This document shows positions 1-7,681 of a stretch of DNA of 12,466 nucleotides, piece by piece. Under the pieces are notes generated by a model, which saw nothing but the letters and a program-made list of their open reading frames with translations, searched no databases and was not told the DNA's origin. How positions within the stretch are numbered: the first letter of the stretch is position 1; every line of letters begins with the position of its first letter. This DNA is from UBA8653 sp963978155 (lineage in GTDB: Bacteria > Planctomycetota > Phycisphaerae > Phycisphaerales > SM1A02). Location: positions 1-12,466 of the forward strand of contig CAXBRK010000057.1 in assembly GCA_963978155.1 (NCBI GenBank). The letters are read 5' to 3'. The translations under genes were made by a program, and so were the position numbers.

Positions 1-2
1 AG

Positions 3-1826
3 GGGCACAACACCCGAAGTCGGCGTGAGTTCCAAGCAGACCTCATCGATGAACAAATTGATGCCTTTTCACAAGGCCTCCTCGGCATCACCGTGGCCTG
101 TGCGCGATGTCACGATCACAAATACGACCCAATTCCTCAGGCCGACTACTACGCTGTCAAAGGGATTTTTGAAAGCACCGATACGTTGTACGGCACGATG
201 GCTGGTCCCGGCAATCGAATGCCTTCAGATTTGGTAACGCTGCCGCAAGAGGCTGAAGTACCCCACGGCGCTGATTTGCCTCCAGCAATGCGGACATTTT
301 TGGAACGTGCTTTGGAACGAAGCGAGGCCAATGTGGAGCGTTTGACAGAACGACTGGCCGTTGAAGGTCGTGAGCGTGTCAACCCTGCACAAATTCGAAA
401 CAATCAACAAAATGCGGAGAACGTCCAGGCCGTGCTGGATCGATACGACGGTCAAGGACGCTTGCTGACCTCCGAACGAAAAGCCATGGGGGTGGCCGAC
501 CGTCGTGTGCCGATTCACAGTCGATTCCTTGCTCGTGGTGAACTGGATGAGCCTCGCCAACTGGTCAAGCGCGGTGTGCCCAACATGTTGGCCGGTGCCG
601 GGGCACCTGAAATCAACCCTGATCAATCGGGTCGACTTGAACTGGCCCAATGGATCACCGGGGAGGAGAACACGCTGACCGCTCGGGTTTGGGCCAATCG
701 AATTTGGCTTCATCTCATGGGCCGACCGTTGGTGGAGACTCCAGACAACTTTGGCGTCTCGGGGCAGTCCCCCTCGCATCCCGAACTGTTGGACAAGTTG
801 GCCACGCGGCTCGTTGAGTTGGACTGGAACACCGACGCTCTGATCCGTGAGATTGTGTTGTCTCGGACTTGGGGGTTGTCGAACGACCACCAATCCGACG
901 CCCATGCCAAAGATCCTGAAAACAAGTTGTATTGGCGCTCGACACCGCGAAGGTTGCCCGCAGAGTCCATCCGAGACAGCATGTTGATGGCTTCTGGTGA
1001 ATTGGTCTCAAGTCGTCCGGAGGGGTCGCCCATCTCCTTTGCCCCAGGTTCGGCTCGATTGGGGCAATTGCAAACCCAACTCTCAGGACCCGATCACCAT
1101 CGCTCGGTGTATCTCCCCAGTCTTCGGGGGGCACCTCCTGAATTTTTGGCGGCGTTCGATGGCGCTGATCCGTCCTTTGTCACTGGCATTCGAGACGAGA
1201 CCAATGTGCCGACCCAAGCACTCCAATTGTTGAATGATGATTTTGTGGTTGGTCGGGCCGATGCCTTGGCTCGTCAGATTCTGCAAACCCCACGCAGCGA
1301 TGCCCAGAACGTCCGCGAAGTGTTTCGCCGAACTCTGGGACGGGACCCAACCGCAGCCGAGCAGCGGTCGTCTACGTTGTTCATGCAAGATGTTTCTCGA
1401 TTGCATACGAAGAATGATGCTTTCGAGTCTCTTGAATCACCGGATCAACAGTCGCTTTCTCGGTTGAGACGACTGGCCCCCAATGCGGGCCAAGAGCTCC
1501 TGGAACGCTCGATGCGTGAAGCGGGTATCGCTCCCGAACAAGCCGATCGCGTTCGGCAGCTCTTGGAGGCCGAAGAATTGCCCCGTGCCGTGGAACGTCA
1601 ACTCAATCGACTCCGACGCCAAGGGATCGAACGAAACGACCCAAGATTCCCTGACCGATTGCGTCGTCTTCTTGACGCACGTGATCGATTGGCCAACCTG
1701 CCATCCAATGTTTCAGGCCGTGAATACCAGGGGACGGCCGCTGGACCCCTCGATGCCCGTACGGCGGCGTGGAGCGCTTTGGCCCAAGCGTTGTTCGCTT
1801 CTGCTGATTTCTTGTACCGACCCTAA
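3..1826 (+). CDS. PSD1 family protein (DUF1549 C-terminal end plus DUF1553), 5'-truncated
   Basis: The reading frame is open from base 3, so the gene begins upstream of the window; 607 residues are visible. The visible part starts in the end of the DUF1549/PSCyt2 region, with a conserved CARCHDHK stretch holding a CxxCH haem-like motif (Cys33, Cys36, His37 of the visible part) followed by YDPIPQADYYA. DUF1553 follows at about residues 175-460, with the family-typical RLELAQWI, TARVWANRIW, DNFGVSGQSPSHPELLD and TQALQLLND blocks. The C-terminal AWSALAQALFASADFLYR is also typical. Between about residues 470 and 583 lies an Arg/Leu/Glu-rich stretch longer than I expect for this family. The molecular function is not established; these proteins are usually encoded beside DUF1501 proteins, as here, and are presumed exported. 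The GTG at 93 is internal, not the start, because conserved sequence precedes it. Family assignment is firm; biological role is unknown. Confidence 0.93.
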   Translation, partial: GHNTRSRREFQADLIDEQIDAFSQGLLGITVACARCHDHKYDPIPQADYYAVKGIFESTDTLYGTMAGPGNRMPSDLVTLPQEAEVPHGADLPPAMRTFLERALERSEANVERLTERLAVEGRERVNPAQIRNNQQNAENVQAVLDRYDGQGRLLTSERKAMGVADRRVPIHSRFLARGELDEPRQLVKRGVPNMLAGAGAPEINPDQSGRLELAQWITGEENTLTARVWANRIWLHLMGRPLVETPDNFGVSGQSPSHPELLDKLATRLVELDWNTDALIREIVLSRTWGLSNDHQSDAHAKDPENKLYWRSTPRRLPAESIRDSMLMASGELVSSRPEGSPISFAPGSARLGQLQTQLSGPDHHRSVYLPSLRGAPPEFLAAFDGADPSFVTGIRDETNVPTQALQLLNDDFVVGRADALARQILQTPRSDAQNVREVFRRTLGRDPTAAEQRSSTLFMQDVSRLHTKNDAFESLESPDQQSLSRLRRLAPNAGQELLERSMREAGIAPEQADRVRQLLEAEELPRAVERQLNRLRRQGIERNDPRFPDRLRRLLDARDRLANLPSNVSGREYQGTAAGPLDARTAAWSALAQALFASADFLYRP

Positions 1827-1830
1827 GGAG
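1825..1830 (+). promoter_or_regulatory. Shine-Dalgarno of the DUF1501 gene, overlapping the upstream stop codon
   Basis: AAGGAG lies seven bases before the ATG at 1838 and shares its first two bases with the TAA stop (1824-1826) of the PSD1 gene. This arrangement fixes the DUF1501 start and suggests translational coupling between the two genes. Confidence 0.8.
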
Positions 1831-1837
1831 ACTCGTC

Positions 1838-3235
1838 ATGGAACTGTGCTCCAATCGAATCCAATCCGACTTGTACACCCGGCGTGACATGCTGCGGGGT
1901 TTGTCTTGCGGCTTTGGGATGCTCGGCTTTTCGCAATTGGCTTTCGGCCAAGGTCTCCTCGATGGTGCAAACCCGCTCGCGCCACGCGCCACACATCATG
2001 AAGCGACGGCGAAGCGAGTCATTTTCCTGTTTATGGAAGGTGCGCCTTCTCACGTCGATACGTTTGATTACAAGCCAGAGCTTTCTCGGCTTGATGGGCA
2101 GCGTGGCAACCGCAATCGTCGATTGCTGGGTTCCCCCTTCAAATTCCAGCAGCATGGCGAAAGCGGGATTCCCATCAGCGAATTGTTTCCGAACGTGGCC
2201 CGGCACGCGGATCGTCTGTGTGTGCTCAATGGCATGCACACTGACATCCCGGCCCACGCTCAGGCCCAAGTGCAGATGCATACCGGTTCCACCCAGTTTG
2301 TAAGGCCGTCCATGGGATCCTGGTCCTTGTATGGCTTGGGTACTGAAAATGAGAACTTGCCCGGCTTCGTTGCGTTGAATCCCCCACGAAATGCACAGAA
2401 CTATGGTTCGGCATTCTTGCCCGCCCACTATCAAGGCACCCGAATGGACCTTGGGGGTCGACGGTTGCGTCAAGGACGTGAAGTCGAAGCCATGCCAAAT
2501 CTGGATTCATCTCGATTGACCCGAGCCGCCCAACGGGAGCAGCTGGATTTGGTGCAGGCTCTAAATCAGGCCGCACTCCGTGATGCCGGAGGGACGCATG
2601 AAGGCATCGAAGGCATGATCAGCGCCTACGAACTCGCGTTCCGCATGCAAGACACCTTGCCCGAAGTCATTGATGTGGCCAAAGAACCAGAGTCCATTCG
2701 TGATCTGTACGGCTTGGACGATGAAGCCACAAGCGCTTTCGGCCGACAGTGCCTTGCCGCACGACGAATGGCGGAGGCCGGGGTCCGATTCATCGAGGTT
2801 GGCTTCGGCGGCTGGGACACCCACCGGAATCTTCGTGAAGAACTCACCAGCCAGTGCACTTCCATCGATCGACCGATTGCTGGCTTGTTGACAGATCTCG
2901 CGCAGCGTGGTTTGCTCGAAGACACGCTGGTGATTTGGGGTGGTGAGTTTGGTCGTACTCCAGACGCCCAAGGTACCGATGGCCGCGACCACAACAACAA
3001 AGGCTTCTCCATGTGGATGGCTGGCGGTGGGGTGCAGGGTGGCATGGTCTATGGCGCGACCGATCCTCTGGGCCGTGAAGCGGTGGATGGGCGGATGCAC
3101 ATCCACGATTGGCATGCCACTATTTTGCACATGCTTGGTTTGAACCACGAGCGTTTGACCTACCAGCACGCGGGGCGGGACTTCCGACTGACGGATGTCC
3201 ACGGTGAGGTGGCCAAAGAGATTTTGCGCGGCTGA
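1838..3235 (+). CDS. DUF1501 domain-containing protein with twin-arginine-like signal
   Basis: A complete 465-residue protein of the DUF1501 family, which belongs to the alkaline phosphatase/sulfatase-like superfamily; the substrate is not known. The N-terminus carries TRRDMLRG (residues 14-21) followed by a hydrophobic stretch to about residue 37 (LAFGQ), which fits a twin-arginine export signal. The family-typical block RVIFLFMEGAPSHVDTFDYKP sits at about residues 60-80, with the Asp expected near the metal site. A second block, GEFGRTPDAQGTDGRDHNN, is at about residues 369-387, and HIHDWHATILHMLGL is near residue 420. Length is normal for the family. It lies 11 bases after the PSD1 stop, with a good Shine-Dalgarno, so the two are an operon. 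PSD1 and DUF1501 proteins are recurrent neighbours in planctomycetes, implying a joint role outside the cytoplasm. No terminator follows; the next gene abuts tail-to-tail. Confidence 0.94.
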   Translation: MELCSNRIQSDLYTRRDMLRGLSCGFGMLGFSQLAFGQGLLDGANPLAPRATHHEATAKRVIFLFMEGAPSHVDTFDYKPELSRLDGQRGNRNRRLLGSPFKFQQHGESGIPISELFPNVARHADRLCVLNGMHTDIPAHAQAQVQMHTGSTQFVRPSMGSWSLYGLGTENENLPGFVALNPPRNAQNYGSAFLPAHYQGTRMDLGGRRLRQGREVEAMPNLDSSRLTRAAQREQLDLVQALNQAALRDAGGTHEGIEGMISAYELAFRMQDTLPEVIDVAKEPESIRDLYGLDDEATSAFGRQCLAARRMAEAGVRFIEVGFGGWDTHRNLREELTSQCTSIDRPIAGLLTDLAQRGLLEDTLVIWGGEFGRTPDAQGTDGRDHNNKGFSMWMAGGGVQGGMVYGATDPLGREAVDGRMHIHDWHATILHMLGLNHERLTYQHAGRDFRLTDVHGEVAKEILRG

Positions 3236-3838
3236 TCAGTGCCCGGCAAGCCGTCCATCTGACGAAAAATCATCTCGAAGTGTTCGGCAGTGGTAGACGC
3301 CGGCCGGGGGAGTGTTGAGCCACACCAAGTTGAAGCTGACATGGTGGAACATCTTGCGGTACATGCCCCAGTACATCCAAGGGATGGCCGTGAGTTGGGA
3401 GAAGACGCTGCTGGTGCAACGCTCTTCCCAAGTTTCGATCACCGTTTGATTCACTTTCTTGGGCAAACTGGGTATCGGGAGGCATGAGATGCAGACATCA
3501 AACTGATCCCACCCGTGTTCGTCCAGAAGTTTGGGGAGATCACCAACGCTGCCGTGGACAAACGTGGTTCCGGGGGCGGTTCGTTTGGCCACTTCAAGAA
3601 GTTTGGCATCCAGTTCGATGGAGACGAGTTCGCTCTCGGGATGCTTGAGCTCGAGTGCGGTTCGCGTCACTGTCCCCATTCCGGTGCCGAGTTCAAGAAT
3701 GCGCTGCGGAGTCTCCGAATCGATCTCTCGGCACATCTCTCGAGCCAAACGGCGACCGGTGGGCGCCAACGACGCCACTCGTGTTCCGTGACGGAAGAAC
3801 GACCCAAGCCAGCGAGCATGATCTGCCAGAGACACCAT
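3236..3838 (-). CDS. Class I SAM-dependent methyltransferase, PmtA (phospholipid N-methyltransferase)-like
   Basis: A 200-residue Rossmann-fold methyltransferase. SAM motif I is ELGTGMGTVT (residues 49-58), the acidic residue after strand 2 is Glu75 in SIELD, and GSVGDL (96-101) supplies the adenine-binding Asp. The motif IV region, DVCISCLPIPSLPK (114-127), followed by a C-terminal FNLVWLNTPPAGVYHCR, resembles the SGLPLLSLP and WRNLPPA-VY blocks of bacterial PmtA-type enzymes, which methylate phosphatidylethanolamine towards phosphatidylcholine. The lipid substrate is an inference from that resemblance; another small-molecule substrate is possible. The N-terminus has no signal peptide, consistent with a cytoplasmic or membrane-associated enzyme. 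Its TGA stop (3236-3238 on the plus strand) touches the DUF1501 TGA with no base between. The ATG has no visible Shine-Dalgarno and lies 10 bases from the annotated start of the divergent transporter gene. Confidence 0.85.
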   Translation of the reverse strand: MVSLADHARWLGSFFRHGTRVASLAPTGRRLAREMCREIDSETPQRILELGTGMGTVTRTALELKHPESELVSIELDAKLLEVAKRTAPGTTFVHGSVGDLPKLLDEHGWDQFDVCISCLPIPSLPKKVNQTVIETWEERCTSSVFSQLTAIPWMYWGMYRKMFHHVSFNLVWLNTPPAGVYHCRTLRDDFSSDGRLAGH

Positions 3839-3848
3839 AGAACCGCGA

Positions 3849-4817
3849 ATGGTACACCAGCCCGTACGGCTACCATGCCATGCCTTGTCTTTGGATCGTC
3901 TTGGTGTCGTGTATTCCCTGGCCGCCTACGTGTGGTGGGGGTTGGTCACAGGGGCGTATTTCAAATGGGTTGATTTTGCCGAGCCTCTGGAATTGTTGGC
4001 ATTGCGCGTGTTGACGGGTCTTCCGCTGCTCCTCGCTTTTTTAAGCATTCGGACTGGCGGAATTCGCGATCTGGTTGGTCTGATTCGAAGCCAGCCCATT
4101 GCGGTTCTGGTGGCCGGTGCCTTGATTGGTTTGAACTGGGGGACGTTCATCTACGCCGTTGTGTCCTCCAGGCTGACTGAAGCCAGTCTGGGCTACTACA
4201 TCAACCCGCTGCTTTCGGTGTTGCTGGGCGTCTTCGTCTTGGGGGAGTCCATGACTCCTCGCCGTTGGTTTGCTTTGGTGATCGCGTTTGTGGGGGCAAT
4301 GGTGTTTGCTTCCGACTTCGAGGTCTCCAGTCTCTTGCAAGCAGGACAACTGGTGGAGTTGCCATGGATCGTGGTCGTGCTTCCTCTTTCGTTTGGGCTG
4401 TATGGCTTGGCGAAGAACAGAACCAAGGCGGATCCATTCACCAGTTTGGCTGGTGAAATGCTGATGTTGCTCCCGGTGTTGAGTCTTCTGGAATGGTGGC
4501 TGTTCACGCAAGGCCGAGCCGTCTGGTTCTCGGCGGAGCCCCAACAGATGGGTGCTCTTTGGGTGGGCGGAATTGTGACAATTGTCCCCCTGCTCTTCTT
4601 CAGTGCGTCTGCGAAGCGACTGCCACTCTCGGTGGTGGGGCTCATGCAATACATCGCCCCCACCCTGCAATTCACCTTGGCGGTGGTGTTCTTTGGTGAG
4701 GCGTTGTCCGTCCGCCGTTTGGTGGCCTTTGTGATGGTGTGGTTGTCCATTGCCTTCTTCTTGTCATCGCAGGCTGCTGCGGCCCCACCACAACCAAAGA
4801 CTCCAGATCAGAACTGA
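3849..4817 (+). CDS. rarD: EamA family transporter, RarD type
   Basis: A 322-residue hydrophobic protein with about ten predicted membrane segments in two EamA halves. RarD-typical blocks are present: GVVYSLAAYVWWGL near the N-terminus, NWGTFIYAVV then ASLGYYINPLLSVLLGVFVLGE in the middle, PLSFGLYGLAKN, and MQYIAPTLQFTLAVVFFGE near the end. RarD proteins are inner-membrane drug/metabolite exporters whose natural substrate is largely unknown. The start is uncertain. The ATG at 3849 gives about 14 residues more than I expect before SLDRLGVVYS, has no Shine-Dalgarno, and sits 10 bases from the divergent methyltransferase start. TTG codons at 3885 and 3891 and the GTG at 3909 are in frame and would give a family-like N-terminus, but they also lack clear ribosome sites. 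The last 10 bases overlap the end of the convergent dehydrogenase gene. Confidence 0.9.
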   Translation: MVHQPVRLPCHALSLDRLGVVYSLAAYVWWGLVTGAYFKWVDFAEPLELLALRVLTGLPLLLAFLSIRTGGIRDLVGLIRSQPIAVLVAGALIGLNWGTFIYAVVSSRLTEASLGYYINPLLSVLLGVFVLGESMTPRRWFALVIAFVGAMVFASDFEVSSLLQAGQLVELPWIVVVLPLSFGLYGLAKNRTKADPFTSLAGEMLMLLPVLSLLEWWLFTQGRAVWFSAEPQQMGALWVGGIVTIVPLLFFSASAKRLPLSVVGLMQYIAPTLQFTLAVVFFGEALSVRRLVAFVMVWLSIAFFLSSQAAAAPPQPKTPDQN

Positions 4818-7618
4818 GCCAGAGATCGCGCCAGAAGTTCGGTGGGGGAGATGGTTTCTCGACCAAACACATCCGTGACTTGATGTCGACAAGATGTGCC
4901 ATGGGCTACCACGAGGGCGTCAGGCTGCGCGCGGAGGTGGGGGCCAAGGGACTGCTCGGCGACGGACCGGGAAATATCATCGCATTCAGCGCGATACCCA
5001 AACGATCCTGCCAATCCACAGCACCCAGAATCCACCGCCGTCACCAGGAAGCCGATCTTCCGCAGCAACTCGGCCGCGACCGGGCCTTCGTGTTTGGCAT
5101 GGCAGTGGGTGTGCACCATCACTGGTCTTTGGTCGGGTGCGAACTCGGGTCGCTGGGGATGTTGATCCCATCGATGGAGCAAGAAGGATTCGAGATTGGC
5201 GGTATGGGCGGCAAGAGTTTGGGTGGTTGACGCCGGGACGTCGGTCTTCAGTTCGGCCCAGTCTTCTTGCATCGCGCTGGCACAGGATGGTTCCAATGCG
5301 ACAATACCCACCGCGGAGTGTCGCTCTCGGAGTTCTTCCAAGGCCGGAGCCGTTTGCTCGATGTCTTTTCGGGCCGCCCCAAGCCTTCCGACCGAAATAT
5401 TGGTGCGCCCACAGCAACCAACGTCTTCCAAGACCACTTGGTATCCGAACGCTTCCAAGAGTTGGATCGACGCCAAGCCGAGGTCGGAGTCGTAGAAGCA
5501 AGAAAAGCAGTCGGCCATCAGAATCACACTGGGCTTCGTGGTTGACGCGTCTGGCTTCCATCGTCGGAAGAGGGATTTTGAAAAACTTGGCAGGGGCCGA
5601 CCGGGTGCAAGACCGAGCCAGTGGTTGGTGAAATACCTGGCGAGCGGCAAATTCTGAATGGGGTTGATCCATCGGTGCCACCGTGAGCCTATTCGCGCGA
5701 GCGGGCGAATGCTGCCGAAAAGCTTGGCTCGAAGCGGCGTGCCTTGTTGCTCATGGTGTTGGGCCAACACTTCACTTTTGAATTTGGAGACATCAAAATT
5801 CGCGGGGCACTCGTGTCGGCAGGCCTTGCACGACAAGCAAAGATCAAGTGTCTCCAGAAGATCGGGATCGCTGAAATTTGTCTCTGAGGGTGCGACGATC
5901 GCTTCCCTGAGCGCGTTGCCGCGGCCCCGGGTGGCATGTCGTTCTTCCCGTGTTGCGCGCCAAGAAGGACACATCGCTCCTCCGGTTTCTTTGCGACAGA
6001 GTCCATTGCCATTGCAGGATCCGGTGGCGGTGGCCAAGCCCTCAGGCCAGTGCCAGAACGTGCTGACCTCCGGCTCGGTAAGCGGTTGATGGCGTCCGTC
6101 AATACGAAGGGGGACCAAAGCTGGTCTGGCCTCGACGATGTTTCCCGGGTTGAGTCGCTGTTCAGGATCGAACAGCATTTTGATCTTGCGGAGGGCTTCC
6201 ACGATCTCCGGGCCGAGCATCTCGTGCACCATCTTGGCCCGGATGCGCCCATCTCCATGCTCGCCCGAGACGGTGCCACCGTGTTCGATCACAAGTTGCG
6301 TCAGATCTCTGGCCAAGGATGCCCAATGTTCTTGTTCAGCTTCCTCTCGAAGATCAAATCTGGGTCGCACATGCAACAAGCCAACCGACGCGTGGGCGTA
6401 CCAGACGGCCTCGCGCTGCTCCTGCTCCAATCGGCGGGCAAAAGCCCTTCGGAATGTGGCGTACTGCTCGAGGGGTATGGCACAGTCTTCAAAACCAGCG
6501 ATGGGCATCTTGCCGGCGGATGGTTTTCCGATCAATCCCAGCCCTTCTTTCCGAAGTCGCCAGAACAACTTGGCTTCAATGGGATCAGTTGGTTTGTGGA
6601 ACGTGATGCCCTGTTGTTGGAGCAGGTCTTCGGCCGGTGCGGTGCTTTGATCGTGATATTCCAGATAGACCAGTGCACCATCGGACGGCACCTTGTCGAG
6701 GATGGTCGCGAAGCCACCTTGCCCCTTGGCCGCTTGAATGACGTTGGCATCAATCAGTTCAACGGCCGCAGGGTCGGTGCCCACCAGATGCAACAAAGCG
6801 TCACACGCCGCATCGACATCTGCAAAAGACGCCAGCAGCAATTCGGTCCGTTGGGGTGCGGGAACCAATTGAACGTTCGCGGTCTCGATCAGGGCCAACG
6901 TGCCTTCAGAACCACAGATCAGTGAGGCCAGATTGACGTGGTCGAAGGTTCCAGGTGGACTCGCCCGGAGTTGGGCCAAGATGTCATCCAGTGCGTAGCC
7001 CGCCACATTCCGTCGGATGGAGGGGTATCGCCGATCAATCTCGTGTTCGACCGACCAGACAATTTTGGCGACTTCGGCGGTCAACTGTTCGACCAATGGA
7101 TCTTGACGACTCGCGCCTTTCTGAAACCTCAGTTTGGTGCCGTCCGCCAGAACACAATCCAGAGCCAGAACATGCTCGTCCGTCATCCCATACTTGAGCG
7201 AGTACGAACCAGCTGATCGATTGGCAATCATGCCGCCCAAAGTGGCATGGGTGCTGGTGGAAACATCTGGGCCAAACAGGAGTCCGTGGGCCGCCGCCTG
7301 GCGGTTGAGTTCATCCAAGACCAATCCTGGTTGCACCCACGCCGATTGGTGGTTGGGGTCCAGACTGAGCAGTCGATGCATGTGCCGAGAAAAATCGAGC
7401 ACCACCCCGTGCCCCACAGTTTGCCCCGCCAGCGAGGATCCCGCGCCACGGGCCAAAATGGGTTCGTTCTGTTTGGCGGTTTCCGCCACGATGCGTTGGA
7501 GTTCTTCCCCATCCCGCGGGGCTGCAATACCGCTGGGCACTTCGCGGTACATGCTGGCATCGGTGGCGTAGATCGAGCGTTCGTGCCAGCCTCGGTGGAT
7601 CAACTCTGAACGGTTCAT
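4808..7618 (-). CDS. FAD-linked oxidase fused to iron-sulfur and CCG domains (YdiJ / D-2-hydroxyacid dehydrogenase type)
   Basis: A 936-residue fusion enzyme likely to oxidise a D-2-hydroxyacid and pass electrons through Fe-S clusters. The FAD_binding_4 domain covers about residues 25-250, with RGAGSSLAGQTVG (58-70), PDVSTSTHATLGGMIAN (117-133) and CGSEGTLALI. The FAD-oxidase C domain follows to about 500, with the His-rich HASVGLLHVRP (409-419) and SGEHGDGR (451-458) of substrate-binding type. Next come a CNGNGLC...MCPS block (535-552), the ferredoxin-like CLSCKACRHECP (594-605), and two CCG domains (CCG at 735-737 and 866-868, plus HTHCH near 837-841). All expected cysteines are present. 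The layout matches E. coli YdiJ, reported as a D-2-hydroxyglutarate dehydrogenase; substrate here (lactate, glycolate or hydroxyglutarate) is not decidable from sequence. AGGATG (plus-strand 7627-7632) lies 8 bases before the ATG at 7618; a TTG one codon earlier (7621) is possible. It overlaps the transporter gene end by 10 bases. Confidence 0.93.
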   Translation of the reverse strand: MNRSELIHRGWHERSIYATDASMYREVPSGIAAPRDGEELQRIVAETAKQNEPILARGAGSSLAGQTVGHGVVLDFSRHMHRLLSLDPNHQSAWVQPGLVLDELNRQAAAHGLLFGPDVSTSTHATLGGMIANRSAGSYSLKYGMTDEHVLALDCVLADGTKLRFQKGASRQDPLVEQLTAEVAKIVWSVEHEIDRRYPSIRRNVAGYALDDILAQLRASPPGTFDHVNLASLICGSEGTLALIETANVQLVPAPQRTELLLASFADVDAACDALLHLVGTDPAAVELIDANVIQAAKGQGGFATILDKVPSDGALVYLEYHDQSTAPAEDLLQQQGITFHKPTDPIEAKLFWRLRKEGLGLIGKPSAGKMPIAGFEDCAIPLEQYATFRRAFARRLEQEQREAVWYAHASVGLLHVRPRFDLREEAEQEHWASLARDLTQLVIEHGGTVSGEHGDGRIRAKMVHEMLGPEIVEALRKIKMLFDPEQRLNPGNIVEARPALVPLRIDGRHQPLTEPEVSTFWHWPEGLATATGSCNGNGLCRKETGGAMCPSWRATREERHATRGRGNALREAIVAPSETNFSDPDLLETLDLCLSCKACRHECPANFDVSKFKSEVLAQHHEQQGTPLRAKLFGSIRPLARIGSRWHRWINPIQNLPLARYFTNHWLGLAPGRPLPSFSKSLFRRWKPDASTTKPSVILMADCFSCFYDSDLGLASIQLLEAFGYQVVLEDVGCCGRTNISVGRLGAARKDIEQTAPALEELRERHSAVGIVALEPSCASAMQEDWAELKTDVPASTTQTLAAHTANLESFLLHRWDQHPQRPEFAPDQRPVMVHTHCHAKHEGPVAAELLRKIGFLVTAVDSGCCGLAGSFGYRAECDDISRSVAEQSLGPHLRAQPDALVVAHGTSCRHQVTDVFGRETISPTELLARSLAQF

Positions 7619-7666
7619 CAAATCAACATCCTATAGAGCGGTGACCCGATACCTTGTACGACTCTG

Positions 7667-7674
7667 AAGGAGGA
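7667..7674 (+). promoter_or_regulatory. Strong Shine-Dalgarno fixing the GTG start of the ROK kinase gene
   Basis: AAGGAGGA, a near-perfect anti-16S match, ends 7 bases before the GTG at 7682. There is no in-frame ATG that preserves the N-terminal IDIGGTN phosphate-binding motif, so the ribosome site decides the start. Confidence 0.8.
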
Positions 7675-7681
7675 TCGAATC

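Noticed and set aside
93..95. GTG at 93 as the start of the PSD1 gene
   Set aside because: The frame stays open to base 3 and encodes family-typical sequence (DEQIDAFSQGLLGIT) before it, so the gene is truncated by the window instead.
225..905. 226-codon minus-strand open frame opposite the PSD1 gene
   Set aside because: The plus frame carries conserved DUF1553 blocks throughout; the antisense frame shows no motif.
2561..3202. 213-codon minus-strand open frame opposite the DUF1501 gene
   Set aside because: The plus frame holds DUF1501 motifs through this region and the antisense product is unremarkable.
5936..6925. 329-codon open frame on the plus strand opposite the dehydrogenase gene
   Set aside because: The minus strand encodes an uninterrupted set of FAD-oxidase motifs here; the plus-strand translation has no recognisable domain and no ribosome site.
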